A stretch of DNA of 64,000 nucleotides from Limnanthes douglasii subsp. nivea. Lineage: Eukaryota > Streptophyta > Magnoliopsida > Brassicales > Limnanthaceae. The notes below the pieces were generated by a model. The model had not been told where the DNA came from. It was given only the letters and a program-made list of their open reading frames with translations, and searched no databases. Both the position numbers and the translations under genes were made by a program. Shown here piece after piece: positions 20,304-30,803 of the stretch (its first letter is position 1; each line of letters begins with the position of its first letter). The stretch spans positions 251,375,981 to 251,439,980 of the forward strand of contig JAUPFV010000001.1 of NCBI GenBank assembly GCA_036936605.1, given 5' to 3'.

Positions 20304-22833
20304 ATGTCCAAATCACGAATTTGTATTTTTAAATATGGTCACCAAACTGCAATTGTGCCTTTCACGGAGGTTGAAAGCTTTCAAAGTATCCAAGCTTATG
20401 TAGAGAACACATGGGAGGAGCTTGCCACAGGTGACTACCTAGTTACCTACTCCTGCAGGGATCACAATAATTTTTCTTTAATAACCGAAATGATTTTTTT
20501 GGGTTAGTGTTATATCTTGATTTGGAGCGTTTAAAACGGGTTAGTTTTCTCATAGAACAACACGTCTTCGATAAGGGTTCTGGTAATAAACGTTCTGTTG
20601 ATAAGAGCTCTGGTGGTAAGGATTGTGGTGTAAAGCGTAAAGAGCGTAGCTTGATTTTGGGAGAACTGTCTCCCAATCAACTAGTTAGCGGGGAGAGTAG
20701 TAACAGTTTAGTTAATTCTGATCCGAGAAACAAACAACTTACTACTGATGGTTGGGCTGATGCTATTACAGGAGTGGGTCAAGCTTCTGAAGAAGGTACT
20801 GCCGGTCTGAGGTTATCTTTGTGCAAGTTTGCGTTAGACCATGGTTTTTCTTTCAAATACCTACACAACACAGCAAATAAGATCACTGTTTATTGTGAAA
20901 ATAAGTTCACAAGCGGGTGCAAATGGAGGCTTTATGCATCTATTGACTCAAACACCGGCTTGATGACGATCAAGAAGTATGTCCCAGACCATACTTGCAG
21001 TCCTGTTTTCTCCCAGAAGCATAAGCATAAGCGGCACAGGCATTTGACATCAGATTTGATTGTAGAGGAAATTCCGGATTCTCTACGGACCTGCCATTCG
21101 TTGACAGCCAAAACCATACAATCGACTGTCAAACAAGATTACGGTCTTGACATATCTTATCGTTTGCCATGGAATGCTTTAGAGAAGGCTAAGAGGGGAG
21201 TTTTCGGAGATAGTTCAAGTTCTTTTAGTTTACTAAGCGGATACTTCAAACGCTTGAAGAGCCGGGATATTACTTCAGACTGCCAGTTGGAGTTGTCAGC
21301 TGGAAACCGATTCAAGCGCTGTTTTGTAGCATTCGGTTCGTCCCTTCGGGGTTTTCATTCATGCCGTCCAATGTTGTTTGTCGATGGAACCCACTTATAT
21401 GGCAAGTACAAGGGAACATTGCTCACTGCTGTAGCAAAGGACGGAAACAACGGTCAGTTACATTTATCTAGTTAATCTGAATGATGTTTTTGTGTAAAAA
21501 TACTGATGCAATTCGCATCCGAGGCTGCGAATTAAGCAGTGTTGTGATCTTAACATTTCGCAGTTGAGGATGCGAATTAGGTATTAGCTGAAACTGTACT
21601 TACATCGCAGCTTGAATTAGGTATTATTTGAAGTTGTCACAAACAATTCGCATGACAAGCTGCAAATTCCATGTATGAGCAATTAAAATGTCACACATAA
21701 TTCGCATGACAAGCTGCGAATTGTTGTACCAGGACAACATGCGAATTGTTTGCAATTTTCAAACGTTTGGGTACTGTTGTAGTATTTATTTGATCTGCCT
21801 TTTTCCATGACTATTCCATGTTGTTGTTGGTGTAGTTAACATTGAAGATTGTGACAATTGGATGTGGTTTTTGGGGTGTTTGAAACCACATTTGCTGGAT
21901 CGCCAGATCACATTTATTTCAGACTGTCATTCTGGTATCGTTAATGCTGTTTCCGTCTTGTATCCAAACTACTATCATGCGTACTGTTATTTCCATCTCA
22001 TGCATAATTTGAAAGCCAAACTGGAACATACTAACAGAGACTATAAAAAAGGATGTTGAGTTTCTTCCACCGTCTTGCTTATGCTCCCAGTCGAGAGCTT
22101 TTTAAAGATATACTAACGGTTTTTCTATGTGAAGGTGATGACCGAATGAGTGATTTTCTTCCAAATTCACCCCCTGAAAAGTATGCGCAGGCTTACGTAA
22201 AAGGGAAACGATACGGCTCTATGGCTTCTACTGCAGCTGAATCGTTTAACAATCAGATTAAAAAATATTGCGGCCTACCAATTGTTGAGTTTATTGATTG
22301 GATTGGAGTCTTGCTTATTACTCAAGTTTCACGGAGATATGAAGAAGGTCTTAACTGGAGTACTAATTTGGTTCCCGAGTACGAGAAGAAGCTAAAGCAG
22401 AATGTTGACATGTGCCAAACTTGGGTAGTACGTAAGTCCTCTACCCCCATGTTCGAAGTCTTTTCGAATCCTGTGGCTATTGTTAATCTGTTGGATTTCA
22501 TGGCAACAAGAGTGTTTTCCATGTCCTCATGCTTTAGCGACATTACAATACACCGACCAAGATCCATTAACTGTAATAGAACCCTTCTTTACGGTTAAGA
22601 ATTACAGGGAAAGTTACTATTTCAGCATACCAGCTATAACTGATTTCGGTGAAGGGTCCAGCGCTAACGATCCTTCTTTTGTTGAAGTTCTTCCTCCAAA
22701 TGTTAAGAGACGCTCTGGAAGGCCTAAGAAAAAACGAATTCCTTCTAGAAGAGAAATCTCAACCAAGCAGTTGAGGTGTGGTCGATGTTCGAAATCAGGC
22801 CATAACCGGAGGACTTGTGATATTCCAGTTTAA
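20304..22833 (+). pseudogene. MULE-1 MURA-type transposase, frameshifted
   Basis: Starts at the ATG at 20304, just after a TCTGTCCAG acceptor. Residues 1-90 form a PB1-like N-terminus (RICIFKYGHQTAIVPFTEVE, RLKRVSFLIEQH). Next comes the MuDR DNA-binding region (CENKFTSGCKWRLYAS, YVPDHTC). The MULE catalytic domain keeps D (LFVDGTHLYGKYKG), D (FISDCHSGIVNAV) and E (TAAESFNNQIKKY). A SWIM-like finger (ECFPCPHALA) and a zinc knuckle (CGRCSKSGHNRRTC) end the protein. An intron is likely at 21453-21835 (donor GTCAGT, acceptor TGTAG); across it the usual LFPVAFG-type segment is missing. Frame breaks lie in a T run near 20500, an A run near 22050 and near 22490. This enzyme would cut and move the element; this copy is probably inactive. 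Confidence 0.88.
21512..21720 (+). repeat. Palindrome cluster in the transposase intron
   Basis: Copies of the 20-bp palindrome at 21512-21531, 21557-21576, 21647-21666 (one mismatch) and 21701-21720, plus a half site near 21739. All lie within the intron 21453-21835. Confidence 0.9.
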
Positions 22834-23613
22834 GGACAATCCGTGATGTGGACAAGTTTGGTTAGCCAATCACATTTATTTTTAGTACTGTTCTTGTTCT
22901 GTACAGCAAACTAAACATTTTTACATTCCTGTGTTTTGTAATGCTATTATTAGAGTTATGAAATGTTAAGTGCTTTGAGTTATAAGCATTTCGTATCTGT
23001 TGTTGCGAATTGTGTAGAATATGTTGGTATATTGTTGCAAACATCTATCAGGTTTCCATGTGATTTGTGTGAAGCAGTACTAGGATGCGAATCGTTAGTA
23101 AAATCGTATCAAACATTTCAAATAAATATCAGGACTCCTGGCTGCGAATTATGACCAGAACATATGAAAATAATTATTCGCTTACGTTTCGCATGATAGG
23201 ATGCGAATTATGACCAGAACATATTTCAGAACTTATCATGCTTTAGCGGCATTACGAATTATGATGCGAATGGATAACAACCAGAAGTCCTGATATTTGT
23301 CACATGATAAGCTGCGAAGTATGCTTTAATAAAAATACTAGGATATTTAGTGGGTTGCAAATCACATGTTAGGCTGCGAATTGCATGAAATTCAGTAAGG
23401 TTGGAAACAAGTAATATATCAGGTTAACATGCGAATCATGTGCAAATTGTAATTGGATGCGAATCTTTTGTATGATTGAAAGTCTGCAAACAAATTGGAT
23501 TACAAAAAAGAGGATTACAATATTTTCATGCACTAAAAAATGTTTACACATATCACTACAAGCTACTGCCGCTAGTTAGTTGCATTAAAAAAAACAAAAA
23601 ACAAAAACCAACT
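22834..23613. other. Spacer between convergent MULE-1 genes, with palindromes and half sites
   Basis: This is the 3' to 3' spacer between the transposase and the small minus-strand gene. It contains the 20-bp palindrome at 22990-23009 (one mismatch) and 23188-23207. Many single GATGCGAA or GCTGCGAA half sites lie around 23093, 23141, 23273, 23320, 23373, 23429 and 23457. No coding frame is supported. Confidence 0.75.
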
Positions 23614-24095
23614 CTAGCAGTTAGTAGAGGATTCATCACCATCTTTTTCCTCTTTCTCCTCTTTGTGCTGATCATCTTTCTGTTTCTTCTATTTCTCTTT
23701 CACTTCCTCTCCATCTTCAATATCTACGTCCATCATACTTAAAATTTTTGTCCTTGATGGACCAGCTTCGTCTTCCCTCTTCCTTTTGTTGTTTCGAACC
23801 GCTGTCGTTTGAGGTTGCACCTTTTCTGGCTGAGGTGCAGCAGCAATCATTGGAACCTCTTCTGGCTGAGGTTCAGCAGCAACTAGTGGAACAACTTCCA
23901 CTGGTTGAGAGTCAGCAGAGTAGTAGTCATCATACATGTCTAATTCAAATACAGATACTGGGTTGGGGGTGGTACTGCTGGCATGATCAACTCATCGCTC
24001 CAGTTAACGGTTAAGGATGACCAGGAGTCACCCAGAGAACCAAGTAAACTAGAGTTTGAGTATGAGGTGGTGGTTATGGTGGTGGAAAAAGACAT
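23614..24095 (-). pseudogene. MULE-1 small charged protein, function unknown
   Basis: The minus-strand ATG at 24095 opens a Ser/Thr-rich start (SFSTTITTTSYSNSSLLGSL). A C run near 23965 shifts the frame by one base; after it the protein continues with ELDMYDDYYSADSQ, repeated AAPQPE-like segments, a nuclear-localisation-like stretch (NNKRKREDEAGPSRTK) and an acidic tail. A stop at 23689-23691 may be real or a CAG-to-TAG change, because a Lys/Asp/Glu-rich frame continues to 23614. About 150 residues in all. I do not recognise a domain. Its place between transposase and Ulp1-like gene, and a TATA box upstream, suggest a genuine element gene, perhaps comparable in position to the accessory genes of VANDAL elements. 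Confidence 0.6.
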
Positions 24096-24179
24096 GACTA
24101 TTCGAATTCGAAGAGAACAAGAGGTGTTTTTAAAAAAAATATAGAGTTTGTTGTAAAATTAGTCTCTGGTTACTAGAGG

Positions 24180-24187
24180 TATTTATA
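24180..24187 (-). promoter_or_regulatory. TATA box of the small MULE-1 gene
   Basis: TATAAATA on the minus strand, 85 bp upstream of the ATG at 24095, in a normal plant promoter position. Confidence 0.6.
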
Positions 24188-24359
24188 GGGAAATGAGGTA
24201 ATCATTACATAGCCTCCATGTTCAATCGGAAATTAATGGGTTATGTACTTGATTAGATTGTTTTTTGTGTGCTCAATGGAGAAAACGTTTACCAAGGCAT
24301 AAGCCACAGCCTGTTCGTATCCTTGAACTTTATATTTTGAATTTTTTATTCTGCACCAG

Positions 24360-24620
24360 GCTGCGAATTGTTTTAAGGTGGTATACCATGGCTTGCTGTG
24401 AACTGTTTGTGTAGTGATAAGTACGCATCTATCAGGGTAGGATGCGAACTATTTACTGATAAGTTAGGCTGCGAATTATTTACAGATAAAAAAGCATCTA
24501 GCAGGTTAGGCTGCGAACTGTTAAGACATACCAGGGATTTGTTGCGAATTATTTGGTTGGAATTATTCGAATATTAACCAACCCTTATATATCAGGTTAT
24601 GATGCGAACTATTTGCTAAG
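24360..24620. repeat. Half-site cluster upstream of the small gene
   Basis: Half sites GCTGCGAA or GATGCGAA lie near 24359, 24440, 24468, 24509, 24543 and 24602. One wider inverted pair (ACGCATC, then GGATGCGAA) lies at 24423-24448. No exact 20-bp palindrome is here. This is the 3' spacer of the Ulp1-like gene. Confidence 0.75.
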
Positions 24621-25033
24621 GAATATTCACATTTCTGAAAATGTAATTTGTTTATGTATGCACAACAAACTAAAAATTACAACTGATGTATTTACAACCA
24701 AAAGCATAGTGTTTTAAATCGAATCAGCCATATGTGATGCGGTCTTTGTCATTTAAAAAGTAATAAAACATTTCTGCTCTGAAGGCAGTGACCATATCTG
24801 TATCGTATTCTTTCTGCACGAATCCATGCTGGATAATATCTCTTGCATATTTGCAGACAAATATACCACAGTCCATGATGCCTTGTTTTTGTTGCGGGAT
24901 ACCTCTTTCAACTTTCACCTTCCACCCTGTCTTATTTTTAGGTAGGAATCCTCTCTCCAACAAATATTTGATCTGTGTATAATAATTAGTGTTAGGAATA
25001 AGCACAAAAACAACAACAGTTGGTACCATACAA

Positions 25034-25180
25034 TTCGCACCCTAGGCTGCGAATTGTATGACAACAAATCCAACATGGGCATGTCACATAATTCACAGCC
25101 TAAGGTGCGAATTATTTGATATGCAATCCATTTTTTATTGAAATGCCCCGCTCAAAACGATTCGCATCATATGTTGCGAA
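25034..25180 (+). repeat. Palindromes in the last Ulp1-gene intron
   Basis: 20-bp palindromes at 25034-25053, 25092-25111 (one mismatch) and 25161-25180, with extra half sites to 25257. They lie between exons 25537-25307 and 24972-24724. None is in either exon. Confidence 0.9.
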
Positions 25181-26189
25181 ATGTGTTATAGATAGGCTGC
25201 GAAAAGCAATTGATTTACTCACATTTCGCAGCATATCTCGATCACAGTTCGCAACATGCATACTTGAAATGTGTTTAAATTTAAGTGTATAGTTTGGAAT
25301 ATTTACCAGTTGTGTAGGTGTCCTTATGGTGTAGTCTATGGCTTTCAACTTAGGCAGAAGCGGATTGTAGTTTGAAATTGACCTGCCGTCGACGTCAATG
25401 ACGAGCAACGTCCAGTGGTGTATCTGGTCCTTTGTCTCGGTGCATACTAGAACCATGATGATGTTGGCATCTTTGCGCCCCTTTCTAAAAGCTGCGTCCA
25501 CCAAATATTTTACTTGCCAGCCAGCTTTCATTTGATGCTGCATCCAAGCAAGAGTATATTAAAATGAGAACATTTTCTGAAAACTTTGAAATTTACCTGA
25601 GCTAAACTTACCGCAGTCATGCCCGAAATCAGTACGGTGTCATGATGCTCTCCTTTAGCTTTAGTGCATGGAACTTTAAAGTCTGCTTCTTCAAGCATCT
25701 TTCGAATCCAAGTATCGATAACCTAAGAAAGGAGTTGTAGATTTATGTTAAATATACAAGACATATTTGAAACATTAAAAATAGAATTGGTTGACAATTG
25801 GATACCTTTACGTCCAGCTCCAGTTCTAAAGGTAGTGTCATTGCATCACTCGTTTGCACTCTGATTGCGTATGTAAATTTGGACTCTGGTAACTGCCATA
25901 CCACTGGATCAGGGGTGTCGCTCTCGTAGGCTTTAACTAACTGTATTTGTGGTATTCTGCCACATCGATACGGTCAGTTACTTTTGTTTTCTTTGGCCAG
26001 TCGCTGTATTCTACTTTTGACGGTTCTCGTACTATTATAATGAACTCTTCCTCTTCCTCTGCCACTTGAGGCTCTGTTGGTGTCAGTAGAGTAAAACTTG
26101 GTTCCTCTATTTCTTTACTGGGCTCGAGCTTAGTAAATAACAAAAATCAAAAGTAGAAGGGTGTCAGTCATTATAATTGCAACGACCCC

Positions 26190-26221
26190 AAACAGTTCGC
26201 ATGCTAACATGCGAACTGTTT
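26190..26221 (+). repeat. Perfect 14-bp-arm palindrome in a Ulp1-gene intron
   Basis: AAACAGTTCGCATG and its exact reverse complement CATGCGAACTGTTT are separated by CTAA. The core is the common 20-bp motif at 26196-26215, here with extended arms. Confidence 0.95.
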
Positions 26222-26834
26222 GGTTCCCGATTAATAAATTTCATAGTATCTATCAGGGTAGGATGTGAACTGTTTGAGGTTCCACTGAACAGTTCGCATT
26301 TTACCCTGATATTCGTTTGTAATACCCCAAACAATTTGTTAACACAAATCTCATGTTATGATGCGAAATCATTATAAGTAGCCCTTACCGCACGGTCAGC
26401 GACAACCAATGTCGTTGACTTGTTCGGCATAAGATCTGGATCGTGTCGGCAGAGATCATTAAAGTCATCCTCCGACATGTTCTCCAAAGACCGTTGTATT
26501 ATAGAATATTAATATACATTATCAATTTCATATAAAAATGTCTGTGAAACTTGAGTGTAAATACCATCAACAAAAGCATCGGGTAAACCTACTGTGTTAT
26601 CGTGGGACTCTGGAGGTTGCAGTTGATTTGTTACCGGCGCTACAGTTTCACGTTGGCTTAGCAATTCTGACTTTGTTGACAGCATCGTTGGTCTTTGAGG
26701 TGCATCTGCAGAAGTGGTGTTGTCTTCTAAGGATGGTCCTTCCTGGCTGAGTAGTTCCGTCTTCTCACCGGGATGGACAGGTTCTGACTCTTGAGGTGCT
26801 ATCTCTTGCGTTAGCCTTTCTCTCTTTGCCAAGG

Positions 26835-27085
26835 CTATTTGTTGCTGCAGTTGTTGTTCTTGTTGTCCTTGTTTCTCTTGTTGTTGTTCTTGTTGTCGGT
26901 CTTCGTGTTGAACTTGTGACTGCTGGTGTTGTTGATGGTGGTGGTGTTGTTGTTGTTGTTGTTGTTGGTGTTGTTGTTGTTGTTCTTGTTGTTGTTCTTG
27001 TTGTTCTTGTTGTTGTTGCTAGTGTTGAACTTGTTCCTGCTGTTGTTGTTTCTGTTGTTGTTGTTGTTGTTATTGTCTTTCGGTC
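26835..27085 (-). repeat. CAA/CAG-rich tract encoding polyglutamine
   Basis: On minus, nearly every codon is CAA or CAG in the frame of the Ulp1-like exon 27087-26565, with a few His codons and two CAA-to-TAA changes near the upstream end. Other frames give poly-Thr or poly-Val shadows. Such tracts are often length-variable. Confidence 0.85.
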
Positions 27086-27196
27086 TCCTGTTTCATACAA
27101 AATTCCAAAAAAGGGTGGAAGGGTTAAGCATACTATAATCATTATTGCGAACGATTCGCATGCTGACCTGATATTTGTTTTGTCCACTTCAAACAA

Positions 27197-27271
27197 TTCG
27201 CAGCTCAGCATGCAAATTGTATAATAACCAATCCACTAGTTGAATACACAATTCACAACATAAGATGCGAA
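27197..27271 (+). repeat. Degenerate palindromes in a Ulp1-gene intron
   Basis: Two one-mismatch copies of the 20-bp palindrome at 27197-27216 and 27252-27271, and an unpaired half site pair near 27146-27160. They lie between exons 27656-27336 and 27087-26565. Confidence 0.85.
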
Positions 27272-27874
27272 ACGTTTGGACAGGACTACACAAGAGTCCT
27301 GAAATTTGTTTGATATCATCATATCATCAACTTACATCTTCTATCTCCTTTAGGTCATTCGGAGGAGACTCGTGTCTTTCTTTCTCTGTCTGTGTCTCCA
27401 TGATGTCCATCTCTGCAGATTGTACCGGTATGGGTGAATGGCTGGCATCATCGTCCCTTTCTTCTGGCAGTACTCCATCAGCATGGTGCTGATCAGCATT
27501 AGACACGGATGCTTGCTGATCAGTGGATGCTTCTCTGTCTGGAAATGTTGGTACCTGCTCAGCTATTGGGCTTTCAATCCGGTAAATTGGCTGAGAGATA
27601 GCATTGTGGAGTTGTTGTGCTTCAAGTTCCGCTATCTTGCGCTTCAATTCTTTCAGCTGAAAAAATAATAGCAAACGTTTTATAAACATATTAAGTGCTG
27701 ATTGTAGCGATTATTTAAGGCTCAATTCATACTTACTTCTCTGGCCTGTTTTTCTATCTTTCTCTTGTACTTGTTCTTGTCGGCGTATGTCTTCAAACGC
27801 TTTGATTCAACAACAATTGAAGAAATCTCGGGATTAGGACCTCTGCGTTTGAGTGCATAATCACCGATTGTTTC

Positions 27875-28061
27875 ACACATACTGGTTGTGTCGTCGTCGT
27901 CGGGCTCCTGCCTGGATTTGCCTTTCGGTGGTGGTGGAATCGTTTGCTTTGGAAGTCTTGGTGGTGGAATCGTTGGCTCGGGTGGTGTTGGTTGTTCGGG
28001 TCTGGGAGAAATCACCTTATTCATTAATTTCTATGATGCTCGTCTTTTTTGTCTTGGTTTT
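27875..28061 (-). repeat. Left copy of a 187-bp duplication flanking the 2-kb insert
   Basis: The sequence from ACACATACTGG to CTTGGTTTT is repeated at 30073-30259 with few changes. It is the proline-rich exon of the Ulp1-like gene (MNKVISPRPEQPTPPEPTIP). The left copy runs on into the rest of the exon. Confidence 0.9.
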
Positions 28062-30072
28062 AAAAATCCCTAAAAAAAATTATTTTTCTAATGCATGTTG
28101 TACAACATCTTTCGTATATATGTAACAACTTGACAAGCTCTCAAGTACTTGTTATAATACTGATCTGAAGTTTTTGATAGACTTCAAAGTATTTGTTATA
28201 TTATACAATTCAAACCATAATAAGTTCTTAACTATTTTCTCCATTGTCCAGTTGTAAAATTGGAATTTTCTGCTTTATCTACTACAATATCTTGCTACAG
28301 TATCAAATGAATAAAATGACGAACTCTCAATTATTCGATCTTGCTACAGTATCAAATGATTAAAATGGCGAACTCTCGATTATTCGTTCTAATTTGGTTA
28401 AGGTTTTTAAAGCTCTCAACTGAAGAGTATAACATATTGTTACAATTTGCAAGACTCCAAATATCATTTATAAACATTGTGAAGGTATTCAGAAGCCTCT
28501 AGACTTTATTCGGAAACCTTGGAACAATATTCATGAGCCTAAGACTATTTAAAAACCCTCAAACTTTATTTGTAATTATCAAAATATTATTTGTAGAACT
28601 TTGAACGATATTCGTTCAAGTTTATACGTAATGACGACGTTATTTGAAATCTCTTATTCGTTATTAAAAAAATTCAAACATCATTTGCAACTTTGTAAAT
28701 GTCATTTGCAAACTTTTAGAAGTAAATTGCTGATATTTAAATGTCATCCTACTTTGAAGCGAATCAAATAATATGTATTTCATCTATTTTAAACAATTCT
28801 AGTTTAAATTTAAAAAAATATATTTTTGTCATTTTTTTATTTTTATATATAAACATAAGTCAAAAACGTAATTAAATGACTATATCAACTGTTTTTTTCG
28901 ACTAAACATATCGATTATATAAAAAAAGTCAAAATTTAATTTTCTTCAAAACATAACTTTATTTATTTTTGAAATGAAAAGTTGAGATTCATGGATATTT
29001 TACTCGCAAGATTCTTTTAGGTGAGTATATATAGATTAGATTGTTGGTCGATTTCTTAAAATGTTCAAAGAAATTGGATTTCATATAAGCATCGTTAAAC
29101 AAAAAGTTTTTAAGTGGTTGTTCAATTCATTTGGTAGGGATATCTTTCAAAGGGAGGGGAAACATTTAATATAGTGGGACATCATTTCAGTTTGTTACTC
29201 TGGTTAGCTTGGTATATATATATATTTCTTTTTTTTATACTGATTATTAATTTTAGCTCATCGATTTGAAGTACTAAAAATAGTGGAGGTCTACCGATTT
29301 TCCCGACTTGAGATATTTTAGGATTGTAAAAGTTAGGTGGTCTCAGAGGTTGTAGAGATAAAGTTAGGTTGGTGTTGGTGAACATGTACAAATGAAGTGC
29401 GTTGGTTAGTTTATATTTTCCGCTACTGTATCCATGTTAGGTCTTGATGTTGCGTTTCTAGTTAAATGTCTACCGCAATTTGCAGTTACTATTAGCAATA
29501 TAGGCTATCCACTGCTAGCGATTGAATCGCGTTTTTTGGTTTGTATTTGGCGTATTTCTCAACGTCTTAACCAACAAATAGATCATAAACTAGTTTTGTA
29601 ATTTTTTAAAATATTTATTTTGTATTAAATATAATACCTTAAAAAGTCGAAACAAATATTATGGTAATCTTTTTTATGAATTTGATAAAAAATATATATT
29701 TAATATATAATCGTGGATTGATTGAAAATTATAAAGTTAATTACACATATGATTAAAAAAAGATATCCATCTATATAAATTTAATAAATTTGATACGTTC
29801 CTTAATTTAGGCTAAATTTCTATTACAAACGGTTTAAAATATATTAAAAAAAGCTAATCAAATTTTTAGCATATAATTTACCAAAAAAGTTATATTATAG
29901 ATATTTCTAAATAATTGAAAAAATATAAAATTATAACAAACCAATTTTTTTTTTATTTCTTTCTTTGAACTTGAACGGTTCAAGATAGGGGCACCGGTTT
30001 CTGTTTAAAAATATGAAATATGAAACTTTAAGATATACCTAGTTCTTGATAATGATGAAAATATTCTTCAAA
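28062..30072. mobile_element. 2.0-kb repeat copy A inserted in the Ulp1-like gene
   Basis: This segment begins AAAAATCCCTAAAAAAAATT and ends near GATGAAAATATTCTTCAAA. It is flanked by the 187-bp duplication and is closely similar along its length to 35594-37553. It has no coding frame beyond short ones, no clear TIR and no LTR. It contains weakly repetitive CTTTAAACATTATTTGTAAAC-like stretches at about 28440-28740. It may be a non-autonomous transposon or an ectopically copied MULE end; the class is unknown. Confidence 0.7.
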
Positions 30073-30259
30073 ACACATACTGGTTATGTCGTTGTCGTCG
30101 GGCTCCTGCCTGGATTTTCCTTTCGGTGGTGGTGGAATCGTTTGCTTTGGAAGTCTTGGTGGTGGAATCGTTGGCTCGGGTGGTGTTGGTTGTTCAGGTC
30201 TGGGAGACATCACCTTATTCATTAATTTCTATGATGCTCGTCTCTTTTGTCTTGGTTTT
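30073..30259 (-). repeat. Right copy of the 187-bp duplication
   Basis: Partner of 27875-28061. This copy joins on its right to the preceding part of the Ulp1-like gene (exon 30393-30229), so the original exon lay across this point before the insertion. Confidence 0.9.
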
Positions 30260-30475
30260 GATGCTGTGCTTTTCGTCCTCTTCCTTGGTCTTTCTGCCGA
30301 TGAAGTATAAACGGTTTCTGCATCTCCACTATCTTCTCGTTCTCCGAAAGCTTCACTTACAGCCTTGGTAAGACGTAATGGACCTTCGAAAACCTACCAA
30401 CAGAGGCACATGTAAGTAAATAAATTGTTTTGAAAGTATGAGGGTGTAGACAAACAAATTGTTTTTTAGAAACAG

Positions 30476-30803
30476 TTCGCATTATATGATGCGAACTGCG
30501 TGAATTATATCCATGTTAGAGTTGCAAAGAATTTGCATGCTGAGCTGCGAATTGTGTGTGAGACATATGCTGCGAACTATGTGTAAACCATATGCTGCGA
30601 ACTAAGTATTTATGTCAGGCTGCGAAAATGATTGATGCATTGTTCTATTATAACACTTTGTTAAAACGCATGCTGAGCTGCGAAATGTGTATAAAACAAT
30701 ATGATGCGAACTGTGTTGAAAAAGAAGCTGCGAAGTAAAATTCATATCAGGCTACGAAATGATTGATGCATTTTTCTAAGCAAAACGCATGATATGCTGC
30801 GAA
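30476..30803 (+). repeat. Palindrome and half-site cluster in a Ulp1-gene intron
   Basis: An exact 20-bp palindrome lies at 30476-30495. Degenerate copies lie at 30532-30551 (one mismatch), 30665-30684 and 30784-30803 (two mismatches each), and several GCTGCGAA half sites between them. The cluster lies between exons 30988-30845 and 30393-30229. Confidence 0.9.

Noticed and set aside
26765..27224. Poly-Thr and poly-Val proteins over the CAA/CAG tract
   Set aside because: They are other-frame shadows of the polyglutamine exon; the flanking splice sites and neighbouring coding sequence fit the Gln frame.
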